DNA of 64,000 nt from an uncultured Neomegalonema sp. (GCA_937990185.1 CALKBI010000034.1:1-64000), one strand, 5' to 3'. Positions 18,800 to 27,879 are shown, counted from the stretch's first letter. Program-made: numbers and translations. The notes: a model not told the origin generated them from the letters alone.

Positions 18800-19852
18800 T
18801 TATGCGAAAACATCGGCAATGATCCGTTCGACCCGCGCCGTGGACCCTGCATCATCCAGTGGATCACGGCGTAGGCGATGGCGCAGGGCGCTGGTGGCGA
18901 TGGCGAGAATATCCTCGCGCGTGATCTCGCTCCGACCTTCGAAGGCTGCATGAGCGCGGGCCGTGCGTAGCAATGTCAATTCTCCGCGCAACCCATCCGA
19001 GCCGAGGGCGATGCAGAGCTGTGCGCAATCCCGTAAGATGTCTTCCGGTGTGGTGACTTTGCTAACGTTCTTTTGGCCCGCAATTATCTTTTTACGGAGG
19101 GCGTCATCTTGCGCCTTCCACTCGGCGATGAAGGCGGCAGAGTCGCGGTCGAACGCATCGCGGCGCTTGATGACCTCGACGCGCTCATCCAGATCGGTCG
19201 GCGAGGCAACATCCACAGACAGGCCAAATCGGTCAAGGAGCTGCGGACGCAATTCGCCCTCTTCGGGATTGCCCGAACCAACGAGCACGAACTTGGCATC
19301 ATGGCGAATCGAGAGGCCTTCACGCTCGACCAGATTTTCACCCGATTGTGCAACATCGAGCAAAAGATCGACGAGGTGGTCTTCGAGAAGATTGGCTTCA
19401 TCGATATAAAGATATCCGCGATTGGCACGAGCGAGCAGTCCCGGCTCGAAGACTTTTTTGCCTTCGGTCAAAGCGCGTTCGACATCCAATGCACCGACGA
19501 CTCGGTCTTCGGTCGCGCCGAGTGGCAGGTCGATGACAGGTGTCGGGACTTTTACCACTCTATTCGCGGGTTTTACCTTGGATTTTCCAGATTTTGCCTG
19601 CGATTTCGGCAGTTTTGCCATGCAGTGGGGACAGGATTCAGGTGCTTTACCTGTGCAGTTATATGGACAGTTTTCGACCGCGCTGATGGTCGGCAACAAA
19701 GCAGCGAGCGCTCTGACGGCGGTGGATTTTCCCGTACCCCTGTCGCCAAAAACCAACACGCCGCCGATGCTGGGATCGATTGCCGTGAGGATCAGAGCGC
19801 GTTTCATCTCGTCTTGTCCGACGATGGCCGAGAAGGGAAAAGCGTGTTTCAT
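18800..19852 (-). CDS. bchI: Magnesium chelatase ATPase subunit I
   Basis: A 350-residue AAA+ ATPase that drives Mg insertion with BchD and BchH. Walker A GDRGTGKS (36-43), the Cys-rich insert NCPYNCTGKAPESCPHC typical of BchI, and the RGYLYIDEANLL Walker B region are visible. I start it at ATG 19852 because the conserved N-terminus begins there and the ATGA overlaps the crtA stop (19849-19852), indicating translational coupling. A longer frame to 19897 would add residues from inside crtA. Confidence 0.95.
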   Translation of the reverse strand: MKHAFPFSAIVGQDEMKRALILTAIDPSIGGVLVFGDRGTGKSTAVRALAALLPTISAVENCPYNCTGKAPESCPHCMAKLPKSQAKSGKSKVKPANRVVKVPTPVIDLPLGATEDRVVGALDVERALTEGKKVFEPGLLARANRGYLYIDEANLLEDHLVDLLLDVAQSGENLVEREGLSIRHDAKFVLVGSGNPEEGELRPQLLDRFGLSVDVASPTDLDERVEVIKRRDAFDRDSAAFIAEWKAQDDALRKKIIAGQKNVSKVTTPEDILRDCAQLCIALGSDGLRGELTLLRTARAHAAFEGRSEITREDILAIATSALRHRLRRDPLDDAGSTARVERIIADVFA

Positions 19853-20559
19853 GCAGCATCCACAGCGAGGCGCGCGAGGGGGCGTTTGCCTTCCCACGTT
19901 CCGATTTCATCAAGTATTTCAAAGCGTGCGTAGAGTTCTTCGGCAAACCAATCTCCGGCACGAACGTCCTTTATCGCACGGGCATGGGGGCCTTCTTTAC
20001 GGGCAAAATTGGCCATTGATTTCTCGTCAGGCCAGATCGAAAAAGTGATCTGATGCAGCCACGGGATCTCGCCCATGCCGATTTTAAAGCGGACATTGGG
20101 ATCAGTTCCGATCATCGCCGATATATTGGGGACATGCTTCCAGAATTTCATTAAAATCAAAGGCTTGATCGTGGCGCGTGTTAACGCAGCAATGGGACCG
20201 GAGCTTGCCTTTCCGATTGTCTCGAAAGGTTGACGACGACTCCACTGACCGCGCGATGACGTGGCCCGCAGCAGCAATGTGCAAGACTCGGAAGCATGTT
20301 TGCGATGGCGCGTAAAAAATGTTTCTTTATCAATAGCTTGCTTGGCTGTGGCTACGTCAGGCCATGTCGCTAATAATGTGTATACGCTCCAGTTCGGTTT
20401 TGGATTAAAGCCTTCTCCAGTGCCGGTTCCGCAGAGTTTGTAAAACTCTATCCCTTTGATTCTGCGCAATGAAAAGCGTGCAAAGCCCATCTGCGTAAAC
20501 GCCCAGATGCGTTCACGATGGGTGGTAAATCGAAAAAGGCTGAGGCTAACCGTTTGAAT
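19849..20559 (-). CDS. crtA: Spheroidene monooxygenase CrtA (start probably ATT)
   Basis: CrtA introduces the keto group of spheroidenone. The conserved GIEFYKLCGTGTGEGF and the segment FTFRHRKHA... pattern fit the family. The first ATG in frame (20490) would begin at MGFARFSLRR, but the frame upstream encodes TVSLSLFRF...RIWAFTQ, which looks like the conserved CrtA N-terminus. No ATG, GTG or TTG exists between that segment and the upstream stop (about 20598). An ATT at 20559 lies nine bases after AAGGAG. I give this as the likely start (236 residues); 20490 is the conservative alternative. First gene of crtA-bchI-bchD-bchO. Confidence 0.8.
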   Translation of the reverse strand: MQTVSLSLFRFTTHRERIWAFTQMGFARFSLRRIKGIEFYKLCGTGTGEGFNPKPNWSVYTLLATWPDVATAKQAIDKETFFTRHRKHASESCTLLLRATSSRGQWSRRQPFETIGKASSGPIAALTRATIKPLILMKFWKHVPNISAMIGTDPNVRFKIGMGEIPWLHQITFSIWPDEKSMANFARKEGPHARAIKDVRAGDWFAEELYARFEILDEIGTWEGKRPLARLAVDAA

Positions 20560-20577
20560 CGCTTTTTGCTCCTTGAG

Positions 20578-20595
20578 TGTCCAATAAAATTGACA
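20578..20595. promoter_or_regulatory. PpsR/CrtJ-type site TGT-N12-ACA (crtA/crtI)
   Basis: TGT, twelve bases, ACA, inside a larger perfect inverted repeat GAGTGTC...GACACTC (20575-20598). It lies between divergent crtA and crtI and overlaps a TTGACA that could be a -35 box for crtI. PpsR/CrtJ represses photosynthesis genes in oxygen or light; binding here is inferred from the consensus. Confidence 0.75.
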
Positions 20596-20665
20596 CTCAT
20601 TGCCCGTTTATGGAAGTCTAAATTCACCGCTCTCATAGCGGCAAATGCTCCGGGAGGGGCACTTT

Positions 20666-22246
20666 ATGCTGAAAAGAACCGAACCGTTTTCCGATGATCC
20701 AGAAACTTATGATTTGGATCAAGGATTTAGTGCTAAAAGCGATACCCGTCCACAGGCTGTTGTCATCGGTGCAGGTCTTGGTGGCTTGGCGTCGGCAATG
20801 CGGTTGGGAGCGAAGGGATACCGCGTAGAGGTCATCGATCGACTCGATAGTGTCGGGGGGCGCGGTACTTCTGTCTCGGTAAATGGACACCGGTTCGACC
20901 TTGGGCCAACTATTGTAACAGTCCCAAATTGTTTCAAAGACTTATGGGCTGTAACTGATCATAAATTTGAAGATGATGTTGACCTGCGACCGCTCGATCC
21001 ATTTTACACAATTCGGTTCCCGGACGGTTCTCAATTTTCAGCACGTAAAGATCATGAAGACATGCGGGCCGAAGTTAAGCGGTTGTCTCAACATGATCTC
21101 GCAGGATACGATAAAATCGTAAAAGATGCCGAGGCGCGTTATGTGTTTGGCTTCGAAGACTTAGGTCGCCGCCCGATGAACGAGCTTTGGGAGCTGATCA
21201 AAGTGCTTCCGACTTTCGCTTGGTATCGGGCTGATCGTTCGGTTTATGCTCATGCCGCTAAACGCTTGAAAGATGAGCGTTTACGCATGGCGCTGAGTTT
21301 CCATCCGTTGTTTATTGGCGGCGATCCGTTTCATGTTACCTCCATGTACACATTGGTATCCCATCTCGAAAAAGAGTTCGGTGTTCACTACGCAATGGGC
21401 GGTGTTGCGGCGATTGCCGAAGCGATGGCAAAACGCATTCGCGGACAAGGCGGGCGCATTCGGTTGAATGAAGAAGTCGATCAGATTCTTATTAAAAACA
21501 ATACGGTAAAAGGTGTGGAGTTGAAGTCTGGCGATACACTGGACGCGCCGATTGTCGTGTCGAATGCGGATGCCGGGCACACCTATGACCACTTACTTAG
21601 GCGCACCAAAAAACGTCGCTGGACACCAAAAAAGCTGGCTAGTCGTCGATGGTCGATGGGCTTGTTTATCTGGTATTTCGGGACAAAGGGCACTCGCGAA
21701 AAATGGCGCGATGTTGGACATCACACGATACTGTCCGGCCCGCGTTACAAAGGGTTGGTCCGGGATATTTTCATGAAGGGAAAGCTCTGCGACGACATGA
21801 GCCTTTATGTGCATCGCCCAACCGAAACTGATCCGAGCGCCGCGCCTGAAGGCGATGATACGTTTTATGCGCTCTCGCCTGTTCCTCATTTGGGGTTTGA
21901 GAATGGCGTTGATTGGAAGGTGGAGGCTGAACCTTACCGCCAGAAAGTGCAGGCATTTCTTGAGAAGGAAATGCTTCCCGGTTTGGGTGAGCATATTACA
22001 GCCAGTCACGTTATGACGCCTCTTGATTTTCAAGATCGCTATTTAAGTCCTTATGGCTCGGGCTTTTCTATCGAACCGCGTATTTTGCAAAGCGCTTGGT
22101 TCCGGCCTCATAACGTTTCTGAAGAGGTGAAAGGACTTTATCTTGCTGGGGCGGGGACGCATCCGGGCGCTGGATTGCCAGGTGTGGTCTCTTCTGCAGA
22201 GGTGCTCGCAAAGCTGGTTCCGGATGCTGAACGGGTGAGCGCATGA
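20666..22246 (+). CDS. crtI: Phytoene desaturase CrtI
   Basis: A 526-residue FAD-dependent desaturase converting phytoene towards neurosporene/lycopene. The dinucleotide-binding motif VVIGAGLGGLAS is at 32-43 and the C-terminal LYLAGAGTHPGAGLPGV signature is present. I start at ATG 20666, seven bases after GGGAGGGG; an ATG at 20645 lies upstream of that ribosome site. The stop overlaps crtB by ATGA (22243-22246). Confidence 0.95.
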   Translation: MLKRTEPFSDDPETYDLDQGFSAKSDTRPQAVVIGAGLGGLASAMRLGAKGYRVEVIDRLDSVGGRGTSVSVNGHRFDLGPTIVTVPNCFKDLWAVTDHKFEDDVDLRPLDPFYTIRFPDGSQFSARKDHEDMRAEVKRLSQHDLAGYDKIVKDAEARYVFGFEDLGRRPMNELWELIKVLPTFAWYRADRSVYAHAAKRLKDERLRMALSFHPLFIGGDPFHVTSMYTLVSHLEKEFGVHYAMGGVAAIAEAMAKRIRGQGGRIRLNEEVDQILIKNNTVKGVELKSGDTLDAPIVVSNADAGHTYDHLLRRTKKRRWTPKKLASRRWSMGLFIWYFGTKGTREKWRDVGHHTILSGPRYKGLVRDIFMKGKLCDDMSLYVHRPTETDPSAAPEGDDTFYALSPVPHLGFENGVDWKVEAEPYRQKVQAFLEKEMLPGLGEHITASHVMTPLDFQDRYLSPYGSGFSIEPRILQSAWFRPHNVSEEVKGLYLAGAGTHPGAGLPGVVSSAEVLAKLVPDAERVSA

Positions 22247-23283
22247 TTGACCCAGTAGATCTTGCAGAGTGCCGACGCGCGATTGAACATGGGTCGCGCT
22301 CGTTTTATGCGGCCTCGAAATTGCTACCGCGCAAAGTCGCGGACCCAGCAATGGCACTTTATGCGTTTTGCCGTTTGGCCGATGATGCTGTTGATCTGAG
22401 TGATGAGAAAGCTGCGGCAGTGCTATCCTTGCGTGACAGGCTCGATCTTGCCTACGCGGGAACGCCGCGTGATGCGGCGGCGGATCGTGCCTTTACGGCG
22501 ATGATCCATGATTTTGATATGCCCAGAGAATACCCAGAGGCGCTGCTAGAGGGGCTGGCATGGGATGCGACGGATCGTCGATATGCGAGCCTGTCAGAGC
22601 TGCGTGGATATTCAGCGCGTGTAGCCTCTGCGGTTGGAGCGATGATGTGCGTCCTTATGGGTGTCCGGGATGCGGATGCACTGGCGCGTGCTTGCGATCT
22701 TGGGGTTGCAATGCAACTGACAAATATCGCACGTGATGTCGGTGAAGATGCGCGTGAAAAGCGGCTTTATCTGCCCTTAGATTGGATGGAAGAACTGGGT
22801 GTTGATCCTGATGCCTTTTTAGCCAATCCACAAGCATCACCGGAAATTAGAGAAATTACCCGGCGTTTGTTGGTGGCGGCGGAGGCGTTGTATCAACGAT
22901 CCGAGGCTGGGATTTCCCGGCTGCCCCTTTCATCTCGAACTGGCATTTATGGTGCGCGCTTTATTTATGCTGGAATCGGACGGCGAGCTGCAAAAAACCA
23001 CTATGATACGGTCACGCAGCGTGCACGCACGTCTGGACGTGAAAAGGTTGGTCTGCTGGCTTGGTCGATGTTGCGAACAGTCGGCAGTGTTGTTCTACCA
23101 CAATCGGCTATCTTGCATGCGAGGCCGCTAGCTGAAGTGGCGTTCTTGGTGGATGCAGGAGCATCTACGCAAGGTGTTGCATCTAGCGGGTGGGGTGATG
23201 GACGCGGAGGCGCAGTCGTCAGCATTCTTGCTCAACTTGAGCAACGTGATCGAACCAGAGGAACGCAGCCATTTAGTTTTTGA
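22243..23283 (+). CDS. crtB: Phytoene synthase CrtB
   Basis: A 346-residue trans-isoprenyl diphosphate synthase that condenses two geranylgeranyl diphosphates to phytoene. The two Asp-rich motifs are visible: DDAVD (about 47-51) and DVGEDA (about 166-171), along with QLTNIARD. It is translationally coupled to crtI (ATGA). Its 3' end overlaps the convergent crtC stop by 11 bp. Confidence 0.95.
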   Translation: MIDPVDLAECRRAIEHGSRSFYAASKLLPRKVADPAMALYAFCRLADDAVDLSDEKAAAVLSLRDRLDLAYAGTPRDAAADRAFTAMIHDFDMPREYPEALLEGLAWDATDRRYASLSELRGYSARVASAVGAMMCVLMGVRDADALARACDLGVAMQLTNIARDVGEDAREKRLYLPLDWMEELGVDPDAFLANPQASPEIREITRRLLVAAEALYQRSEAGISRLPLSSRTGIYGARFIYAGIGRRAAKNHYDTVTQRARTSGREKVGLLAWSMLRTVGSVVLPQSAILHARPLAEVAFLVDAGASTQGVASSGWGDGRGGAVVSILAQLEQRDRTRGTQPFSF

Positions 23284-24490
23284 ATGTCCAGTTCTTCCGC
23301 CTCGGAACACGCACGGCCAACATTGGTTTGATTAAGGGGGATGCAAATCGATTGAGGTCCAGCGCTTCATGAACGCCATCGGTTTCTTCACCGTGAATCG
23401 TCGTTCTAAGTACTGACCGCGTATAAAAAGGCGCGTCCAGCATTGCCTTGATCTGGCGTGGATTGCTGCCATCATCGCTGCGGGTCTCTCGGTGAACCGC
23501 CCAAAGTGAGCGTGAAACACGTTGTTTTGGTGGAGGAGTCATTTGCTCAACGTCGCCGTTCTCCGCAAATTTCAAGGCGACGGCCAACGATGATCCATCA
23601 CGGCGTTCGGCATCGTAGAAAGCCGCTGATCCTCCGCGCACCGGCATGCGCGACCATGTCCAGTATGAGAAATCGTCCTCGAGGGCAGCGGTTCCAAAAT
23701 TCGCATCGAAATATCCATGCCCGGACCATTGCCAACCTTTCCGATTTAAATCGACATCGATGCGTGCTGTGGGTGCGAATGGCCTCCAGACATGTGAACC
23801 ATCATCTTTCAAAGGAACTTCGATATTGGTGACACCCGTGGGTATCAGCCTAATTTGGCCTTGCAGCTTGCCGGGATGTGGTGTGGTCATTTCATCGACG
23901 TCGATCACGAGGGTATCGCGATCCCATGTCATGCTGCTTGGGCCAATTTCCATGCGATCTTCTGACAGACGCAGAGCTGATGCCCCCCTATCTGTCATTG
24001 TCCAGCGACCGCCACGCCCATACGTAACAACGTTTATACAGCAATGATTTTCAGGCTGTTTTCGGCCTGACCATCGATACCAAGGAGAAAAAACCGATCC
24101 TATGAACCCGATGATTGAGATGGCCCGTTCACCATCATCCGAGACGCCGTCGACGTACCACCAAGCATAGCCGTTTGGCGGGACCGAGATGTCGAAGCAA
24201 GGTCTGTCATGATCGCCGCGGCCGCGTGCTGTCCGGAAAGGCTGGCCATCGGAAGGCCCGCCCCCGGATGAATCCCTCCCCCCGCGAGATAAAGCCCCTT
24301 GATCCTGCTCCGCGCCGTTGAGCGCTTGAATGTCGCCATCATTCCGTGTGGGCTGCGCCCGTAGAGCGAACCGTCTGACCCCGGAAACCGTGCCGCGAAG
24401 TCGGCTGGCGTTATCAACGACAGTCGATCCGGTGTTACGTCGAAATTGAGATTCATCTTTTGCAAAGTCCGGAAAGTCCGCGTGCGACAT
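23273..24490 (-). CDS. crtC: Carotenoid 1,2-hydratase CrtC (start uncertain)
   Basis: CrtC hydrates the C1,2 bond of acyclic carotenoids in the spheroidene pathway. The recognisable family core starts near residue 94 of this frame (RPCFDISVPPNGYAWWYVDGVSDDG, then GFIGSVFSPWYRW), i.e. from about 24211. Between there and the ATG at 24490 I find no in-frame ATG, GTG or TTG. ATG 24490 does have AAAGGA nine bases upstream, but lies about 390 bp inside crtD in another frame, giving a 405-residue protein with an unusual 93-residue extension. The true start could be non-canonical or involve frameshifting; the core assignment is secure. Confidence 0.8.
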   Translation of the reverse strand: MSHADFPDFAKDESQFRRNTGSTVVDNASRLRGTVSGVRRFALRAQPTRNDGDIQALNGAEQDQGALSRGGRDSSGGGPSDGQPFRTARGRGDHDRPCFDISVPPNGYAWWYVDGVSDDGERAISIIGFIGSVFSPWYRWSGRKQPENHCCINVVTYGRGGRWTMTDRGASALRLSEDRMEIGPSSMTWDRDTLVIDVDEMTTPHPGKLQGQIRLIPTGVTNIEVPLKDDGSHVWRPFAPTARIDVDLNRKGWQWSGHGYFDANFGTAALEDDFSYWTWSRMPVRGGSAAFYDAERRDGSSLAVALKFAENGDVEQMTPPPKQRVSRSLWAVHRETRSDDGSNPRQIKAMLDAPFYTRSVLRTTIHGEETDGVHEALDLNRFASPLIKPMLAVRVPRRKNWTFKN

Positions 24491-25683
24491 TGTTCGAATT
24501 CCTTTGCAGAATGTTGTGCGGCCCCTTGATGAGGTGCACCGTTCATAATGATCTCAAAGCGCTCTTTGTCTGGTTGGACGATGCCATTACCCCGATCTTG
24601 TGCGCAGACATAGAGCGTTGGATCTGAAGGCATTTCACCACGTTTGATGGCATCAAATTCGTTGGCTTGTTGATGACCAAAAAAGACATTGTGGTGTTTT
24701 AAATTTACACCGGATGGTTTTGCAGCAAAAGCCCAGACGTAAGCCGATAATGAACGCGGCGTTGTGGCTTTGCGGGTGACGGCGCGGCGCGGCGCTGATC
24801 CGAGGAGGCCACGCGATAAAGCTGCCGGGTCCCCATTGAAGATTATTCTTTCGCCTTCAATGCGCTCGCCCGTTTCTAATATAACACCGACGACCTGTCC
24901 GTTTTCCGTGAGAATCTGTTCGACTGCAGTGCCATAGTGGAAGTTAGCCCCGCGTTCAGTCGCGATTTTTTCCAAGGCTTTTGCGAGATTAAGCATACCC
25001 CCCTGAATCCGCCAAACACCTTGGGACTCAACGTTCCAAATTAAAGACAACAAAGCAGGAGACGCAAACGGCGATCCTCCTACATAGGTGGCATACCGAC
25101 CGAAGAGTTGTCGCAAACGTGGATCAGTAAATGCGCGGGATAACGCTCCGGCTAATGTACTTATGGGAGCCATTGCAGGCAGCAACCGCCGAGCGTCGGA
25201 CATCACTGTTCGCGCGAGAACATACAAACTTGGTTTCTCGCTTAGCATGACGGGTTCATTAAACGCTTCGAAAAGTCGTTGTGTTGATTTTGAGAATGCG
25301 ACGAACTCTTCACGCGCTTTTCGGCCTGCGAAGTCTCCAACGGCATTGGCGCTTTCTGCTGGATCAGCATGTAGGTCAAGGGTCGAGCCATCTTGCCACC
25401 AATGTCGGGCAAGTATCGTCTCAGGTGTTAATGTAACGTGTTCGGATAATGTAACGCCTGCTCGTCGAAATAAGGATTCGAAAACTGAGCGCATTGTCAA
25501 AACCGTCGGGCCGGCATCGACTGGACCAGCATCGCTTGGGAACTGGCGTAGCTTCCCTCCGGGTGCATAAGCCTGTTCAAGAACTGTTACATCAATCCCT
25601 GCAGCAGCAAGATCGACAGCAGCAGACAAACCCCCGATTCCGGCTCCGATAATGATGACTTTCTTCGCATTTGACCGCGCCAT
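24100..25683 (-). CDS. crtD: 1-hydroxycarotenoid 3,4-desaturase CrtD
   Basis: A 527-residue CrtI-family FAD enzyme that desaturates hydroxy/methoxyneurosporene at C3,4. N-terminal VIIIGAGIGGLSAAVDLAAAG and C-terminal GLYLAGGGIHPGAGLPMASLSGQHAA are characteristic. After the usual family end (about ...AAAAIMTD) the frame continues about 37 codons across the crtC core, an unusually long overlap. It is divergent from crtE across tandem PpsR-type sites. Confidence 0.92.
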   Translation of the reverse strand: MARSNAKKVIIIGAGIGGLSAAVDLAAAGIDVTVLEQAYAPGGKLRQFPSDAGPVDAGPTVLTMRSVFESLFRRAGVTLSEHVTLTPETILARHWWQDGSTLDLHADPAESANAVGDFAGRKAREEFVAFSKSTQRLFEAFNEPVMLSEKPSLYVLARTVMSDARRLLPAMAPISTLAGALSRAFTDPRLRQLFGRYATYVGGSPFASPALLSLIWNVESQGVWRIQGGMLNLAKALEKIATERGANFHYGTAVEQILTENGQVVGVILETGERIEGERIIFNGDPAALSRGLLGSAPRRAVTRKATTPRSLSAYVWAFAAKPSGVNLKHHNVFFGHQQANEFDAIKRGEMPSDPTLYVCAQDRGNGIVQPDKERFEIIMNGAPHQGAAQHSAKEFEQCRTRTFRTLQKMNLNFDVTPDRLSLITPADFAARFPGSDGSLYGRSPHGMMATFKRSTARSRIKGLYLAGGGIHPGAGLPMASLSGQHAAAAIMTDLASTSRSRQTAMLGGTSTASRMMVNGPSQSSGS

Positions 25684-25736
25684 GCGTTGATTGCTCCTGC
25701 TTCAATAGGAATGACTATTGACTTCCCTTCGATAAG

Positions 25737-25754
25737 TGTCCAGTTTTTCTGACA
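25737..25754. promoter_or_regulatory. PpsR/CrtJ-type site 1 (crtD/crtE)
   Basis: TGT-N12-ACA, 53 bp upstream of the crtD ATG on the other strand and 47 bp upstream of crtE. It is followed after exactly 8 bp by a second site, the tandem spacing described for CrtJ at Rhodobacter bchC. Confidence 0.75.
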
Positions 25755-25762
25755 TATAAATA

Positions 25763-25780
25763 TGTCATATATTGCTGACA
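25763..25780. promoter_or_regulatory. PpsR/CrtJ-type site 2 (crtD/crtE)
   Basis: Second TGT-N12-ACA, separated by 8 bp from site 1 and 21 bp before the crtE ATG. The pair would let one repressor array control the divergent crtDC and crtEF units. Confidence 0.75.
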
Positions 25781-25801
25781 TATCGACGCAAGGGGACAAA
25801 C

Positions 25802-26674
25802 ATGGCGACGCACGAGAGAATCGAAACTGCGTTGGCTGTTGCACTTAAACGTGCAACTGAGAAGCCGTCTCCCCCTAAGCTATCTCAAGCTCTGCGTCAT
25901 GCCGTTCTGGATGGAGGCGCGCGGGTTCGTCCTCAGCTTTGTCTCGCTGTGGCGCATGCATGTGGCGATCGGGATGAGTCTGAATTAGTTTCTGCGACGG
26001 CAGCGGCGATTGAGCTTATCCATTGCGCCAGCCTCGTTCATGATGATCTGCCTTGTTTTGATGATGCCGATTTGCGCCGCGGAAAGCCTTCTGTGCATGC
26101 CGCATATGGTGAACCGCTAGCGGTTTTAGCAGGCGATGCATTGATTGTTGCTGCATTTGAAACACTCGCGCTGTGTTCTGCGGGCAATCCGATACGGGCA
26201 AATAGCCTGCTTGTTGATCTGGCGTTTGCGACGGGTGCGCCCAACGGAATTTGTGCAGGGCAGGGATGGGAGAGCGAATCCGATATTGACCTTTCTGCAT
26301 ATCATAGGGCGAAGACAGGTGCTCTCTTTGTTGCTGCGACACGGATGGGCGCACGCGCAATGGGCGAAAATCCTGAACCTTGGGAAACACTAGGCGCAAA
26401 GATTGGTGAAGCGTTTCAGGTTGCCGATGATCTGCGCGACGCTTTGTTAGACACTGAAGAACTCGGTAAACCAGCAGGGCAAGACGCCGTGCATGACCGT
26501 CCCAACGCCGTCGCACATCTGGGTGTTCAAGGTGCGGTTAAAAAATTAGACTCCATCCTTGAGGGTGCGGTGGAGTCTATTCCGCCTTGCGAAGGCGAGG
26601 CAACATTGCAGGCAATTGTCCGGCATCAGGCCGAGCGTCTCGTTCCGGTCGGTGTTGCGCGTTACGTCGCGTGA
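25802..26674 (+). CDS. crtE: Geranylgeranyl diphosphate synthase CrtE
   Basis: A 290-residue prenyl transferase making the C20 precursor for both carotenoids and the bacteriochlorophyll tail. First Asp-rich motif DDLPCFDD (81-88), second DDLRDALLD. Start ATG 25802 has AAGGGG seven bases upstream; an upstream in-frame ATG at 25772 falls within the PpsR site and is unlikely. The stop overlaps the crtF GTG start (GTGA). Confidence 0.95.
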   Translation: MATHERIETALAVALKRATEKPSPPKLSQALRHAVLDGGARVRPQLCLAVAHACGDRDESELVSATAAAIELIHCASLVHDDLPCFDDADLRRGKPSVHAAYGEPLAVLAGDALIVAAFETLALCSAGNPIRANSLLVDLAFATGAPNGICAGQGWESESDIDLSAYHRAKTGALFVAATRMGARAMGENPEPWETLGAKIGEAFQVADDLRDALLDTEELGKPAGQDAVHDRPNAVAHLGVQGAVKKLDSILEGAVESIPPCEGEATLQAIVRHQAERLVPVGVARYVA

Positions 26675-27834
26675 CGGATACACCTCATTTCTCTGGGACG
26701 TCGGTTTTGTCGCGAGCAATAGAGCGACTATCGCAAGCGTATGTAACGTGGCGAAATTCAAAGATTTCTAATCCGAAATTTCAGGAATGGGCCAGTCGTT
26801 TTCCTCTGACGCGGAGGGTTTCTCGGCGTTCAGCAGAAGAAGTTTATGATCTCGTTTCAGGGTTTGTTTATTCTCAAACGCTGCTGGCCTGTGTTGAATT
26901 TGATTTACTGAATGCGGCTCAACGAGAAGCGATTAATCCTATCTCTTTGGCACATGAAAAGGGGGTCGACCCAGACCGCTTGACCATGCTGTGTCAGGGA
27001 GCCGCGTCTTTGGAATTATTGTCTCGACAACGCGATGGACGCTACGCATTGGGTCGCCTTGGCGCAGCGGTTATCGGCGTTCCCGGTTTAGAGTTGATGA
27101 TCCGGCATCACCGCATCTTTTACAGGGACCTCGCCGATCCTGATGCGCTTATTCGGGGCGAAGTCAAGACAGAGTTATCGCAATATTGGCCTTATGTTGC
27201 GGGTAGAGAAACCCATGATTTAGCGGAAGATGTTGCGAAAACTTATTCGGAATTGATGGCGACATCGCAGCAATTGGTAGCCATCCAGACATTGCGCGCA
27301 GTTTCTTTGAGCCATGTCTCCCATCTGGTTGACATAGGTGGTGGAACGGGTGCTTTTTTGGCGGCGGTGGCCGCACAGTATGACGTACTAAAACTCACTT
27401 TATTTGACCTTCCAGCTGTTGCGGAAGAGGCGACACGTCATCTGAACGTTGCCGGGCTTTTAGATCGAATTGATGTTCTTGGTGGCAGTTTTCTTGATGA
27501 TCCACTGCCCGCCGGAGCTGATGCTGTCAGTTTGATCCGTGTCCTTTATGATCATGATGATGAAACGGTCCGATCGTTGCTGAAGGCAGTCTATGAAGCT
27601 TTGCCACAAGAAGGCACGCTTCTGATCTCCGAACCGATGTCGGGCGGCGCAAAGCCTACAAAAGCTGGCGATGCCTACTTCAGCTTTTATACGATGGCTA
27701 TGACGACCGGGCGGCCTCGATCTGCGCAGAGGCACTCCGAATTGCTTCTTGAGGCAGGGTTCTCCGACATTGTTACGCATCCTACTGACACAGCTTTTGT
27801 AACGAATGTTTTGACAGCACGGAAAGTTTTTTGA
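26671..27834 (+). CDS. crtF: Hydroxyneurosporene O-methyltransferase CrtF
   Basis: A 387-residue SAM-dependent methyltransferase that methylates the C1 hydroxyl of acyclic carotenoids. The SAM motif VDIGGGTGAFLAA and the following TLFDLPAVAEEA are clear, along with the winged-helix N-terminal domain of class I O-methyltransferases. The start is GTG 26671, overlapping the crtE stop by four bases. Translational coupling is likely. Confidence 0.92.
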   Translation: MTDTPHFSGTSVLSRAIERLSQAYVTWRNSKISNPKFQEWASRFPLTRRVSRRSAEEVYDLVSGFVYSQTLLACVEFDLLNAAQREAINPISLAHEKGVDPDRLTMLCQGAASLELLSRQRDGRYALGRLGAAVIGVPGLELMIRHHRIFYRDLADPDALIRGEVKTELSQYWPYVAGRETHDLAEDVAKTYSELMATSQQLVAIQTLRAVSLSHVSHLVDIGGGTGAFLAAVAAQYDVLKLTLFDLPAVAEEATRHLNVAGLLDRIDVLGGSFLDDPLPAGADAVSLIRVLYDHDDETVRSLLKAVYEALPQEGTLLISEPMSGGAKPTKAGDAYFSFYTMAMTTGRPRSAQRHSELLLEAGFSDIVTHPTDTAFVTNVLTARKVF

Positions 27835-27853
27835 GCCTCATGGCAGAAAAATG

Positions 27854-27871
27854 TGTATCGAAAAATTGACA
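27854..27871. promoter_or_regulatory. PpsR/CrtJ-type site 1 (bchC)
   Basis: TGT-N12-ACA ending in TTGACA (27866-27871), a good -35 hexamer. The palindrome therefore overlaps the presumed -35 of the bchC promoter. Confidence 0.75.
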
Positions 27872-27879
27872 ACAATAAA

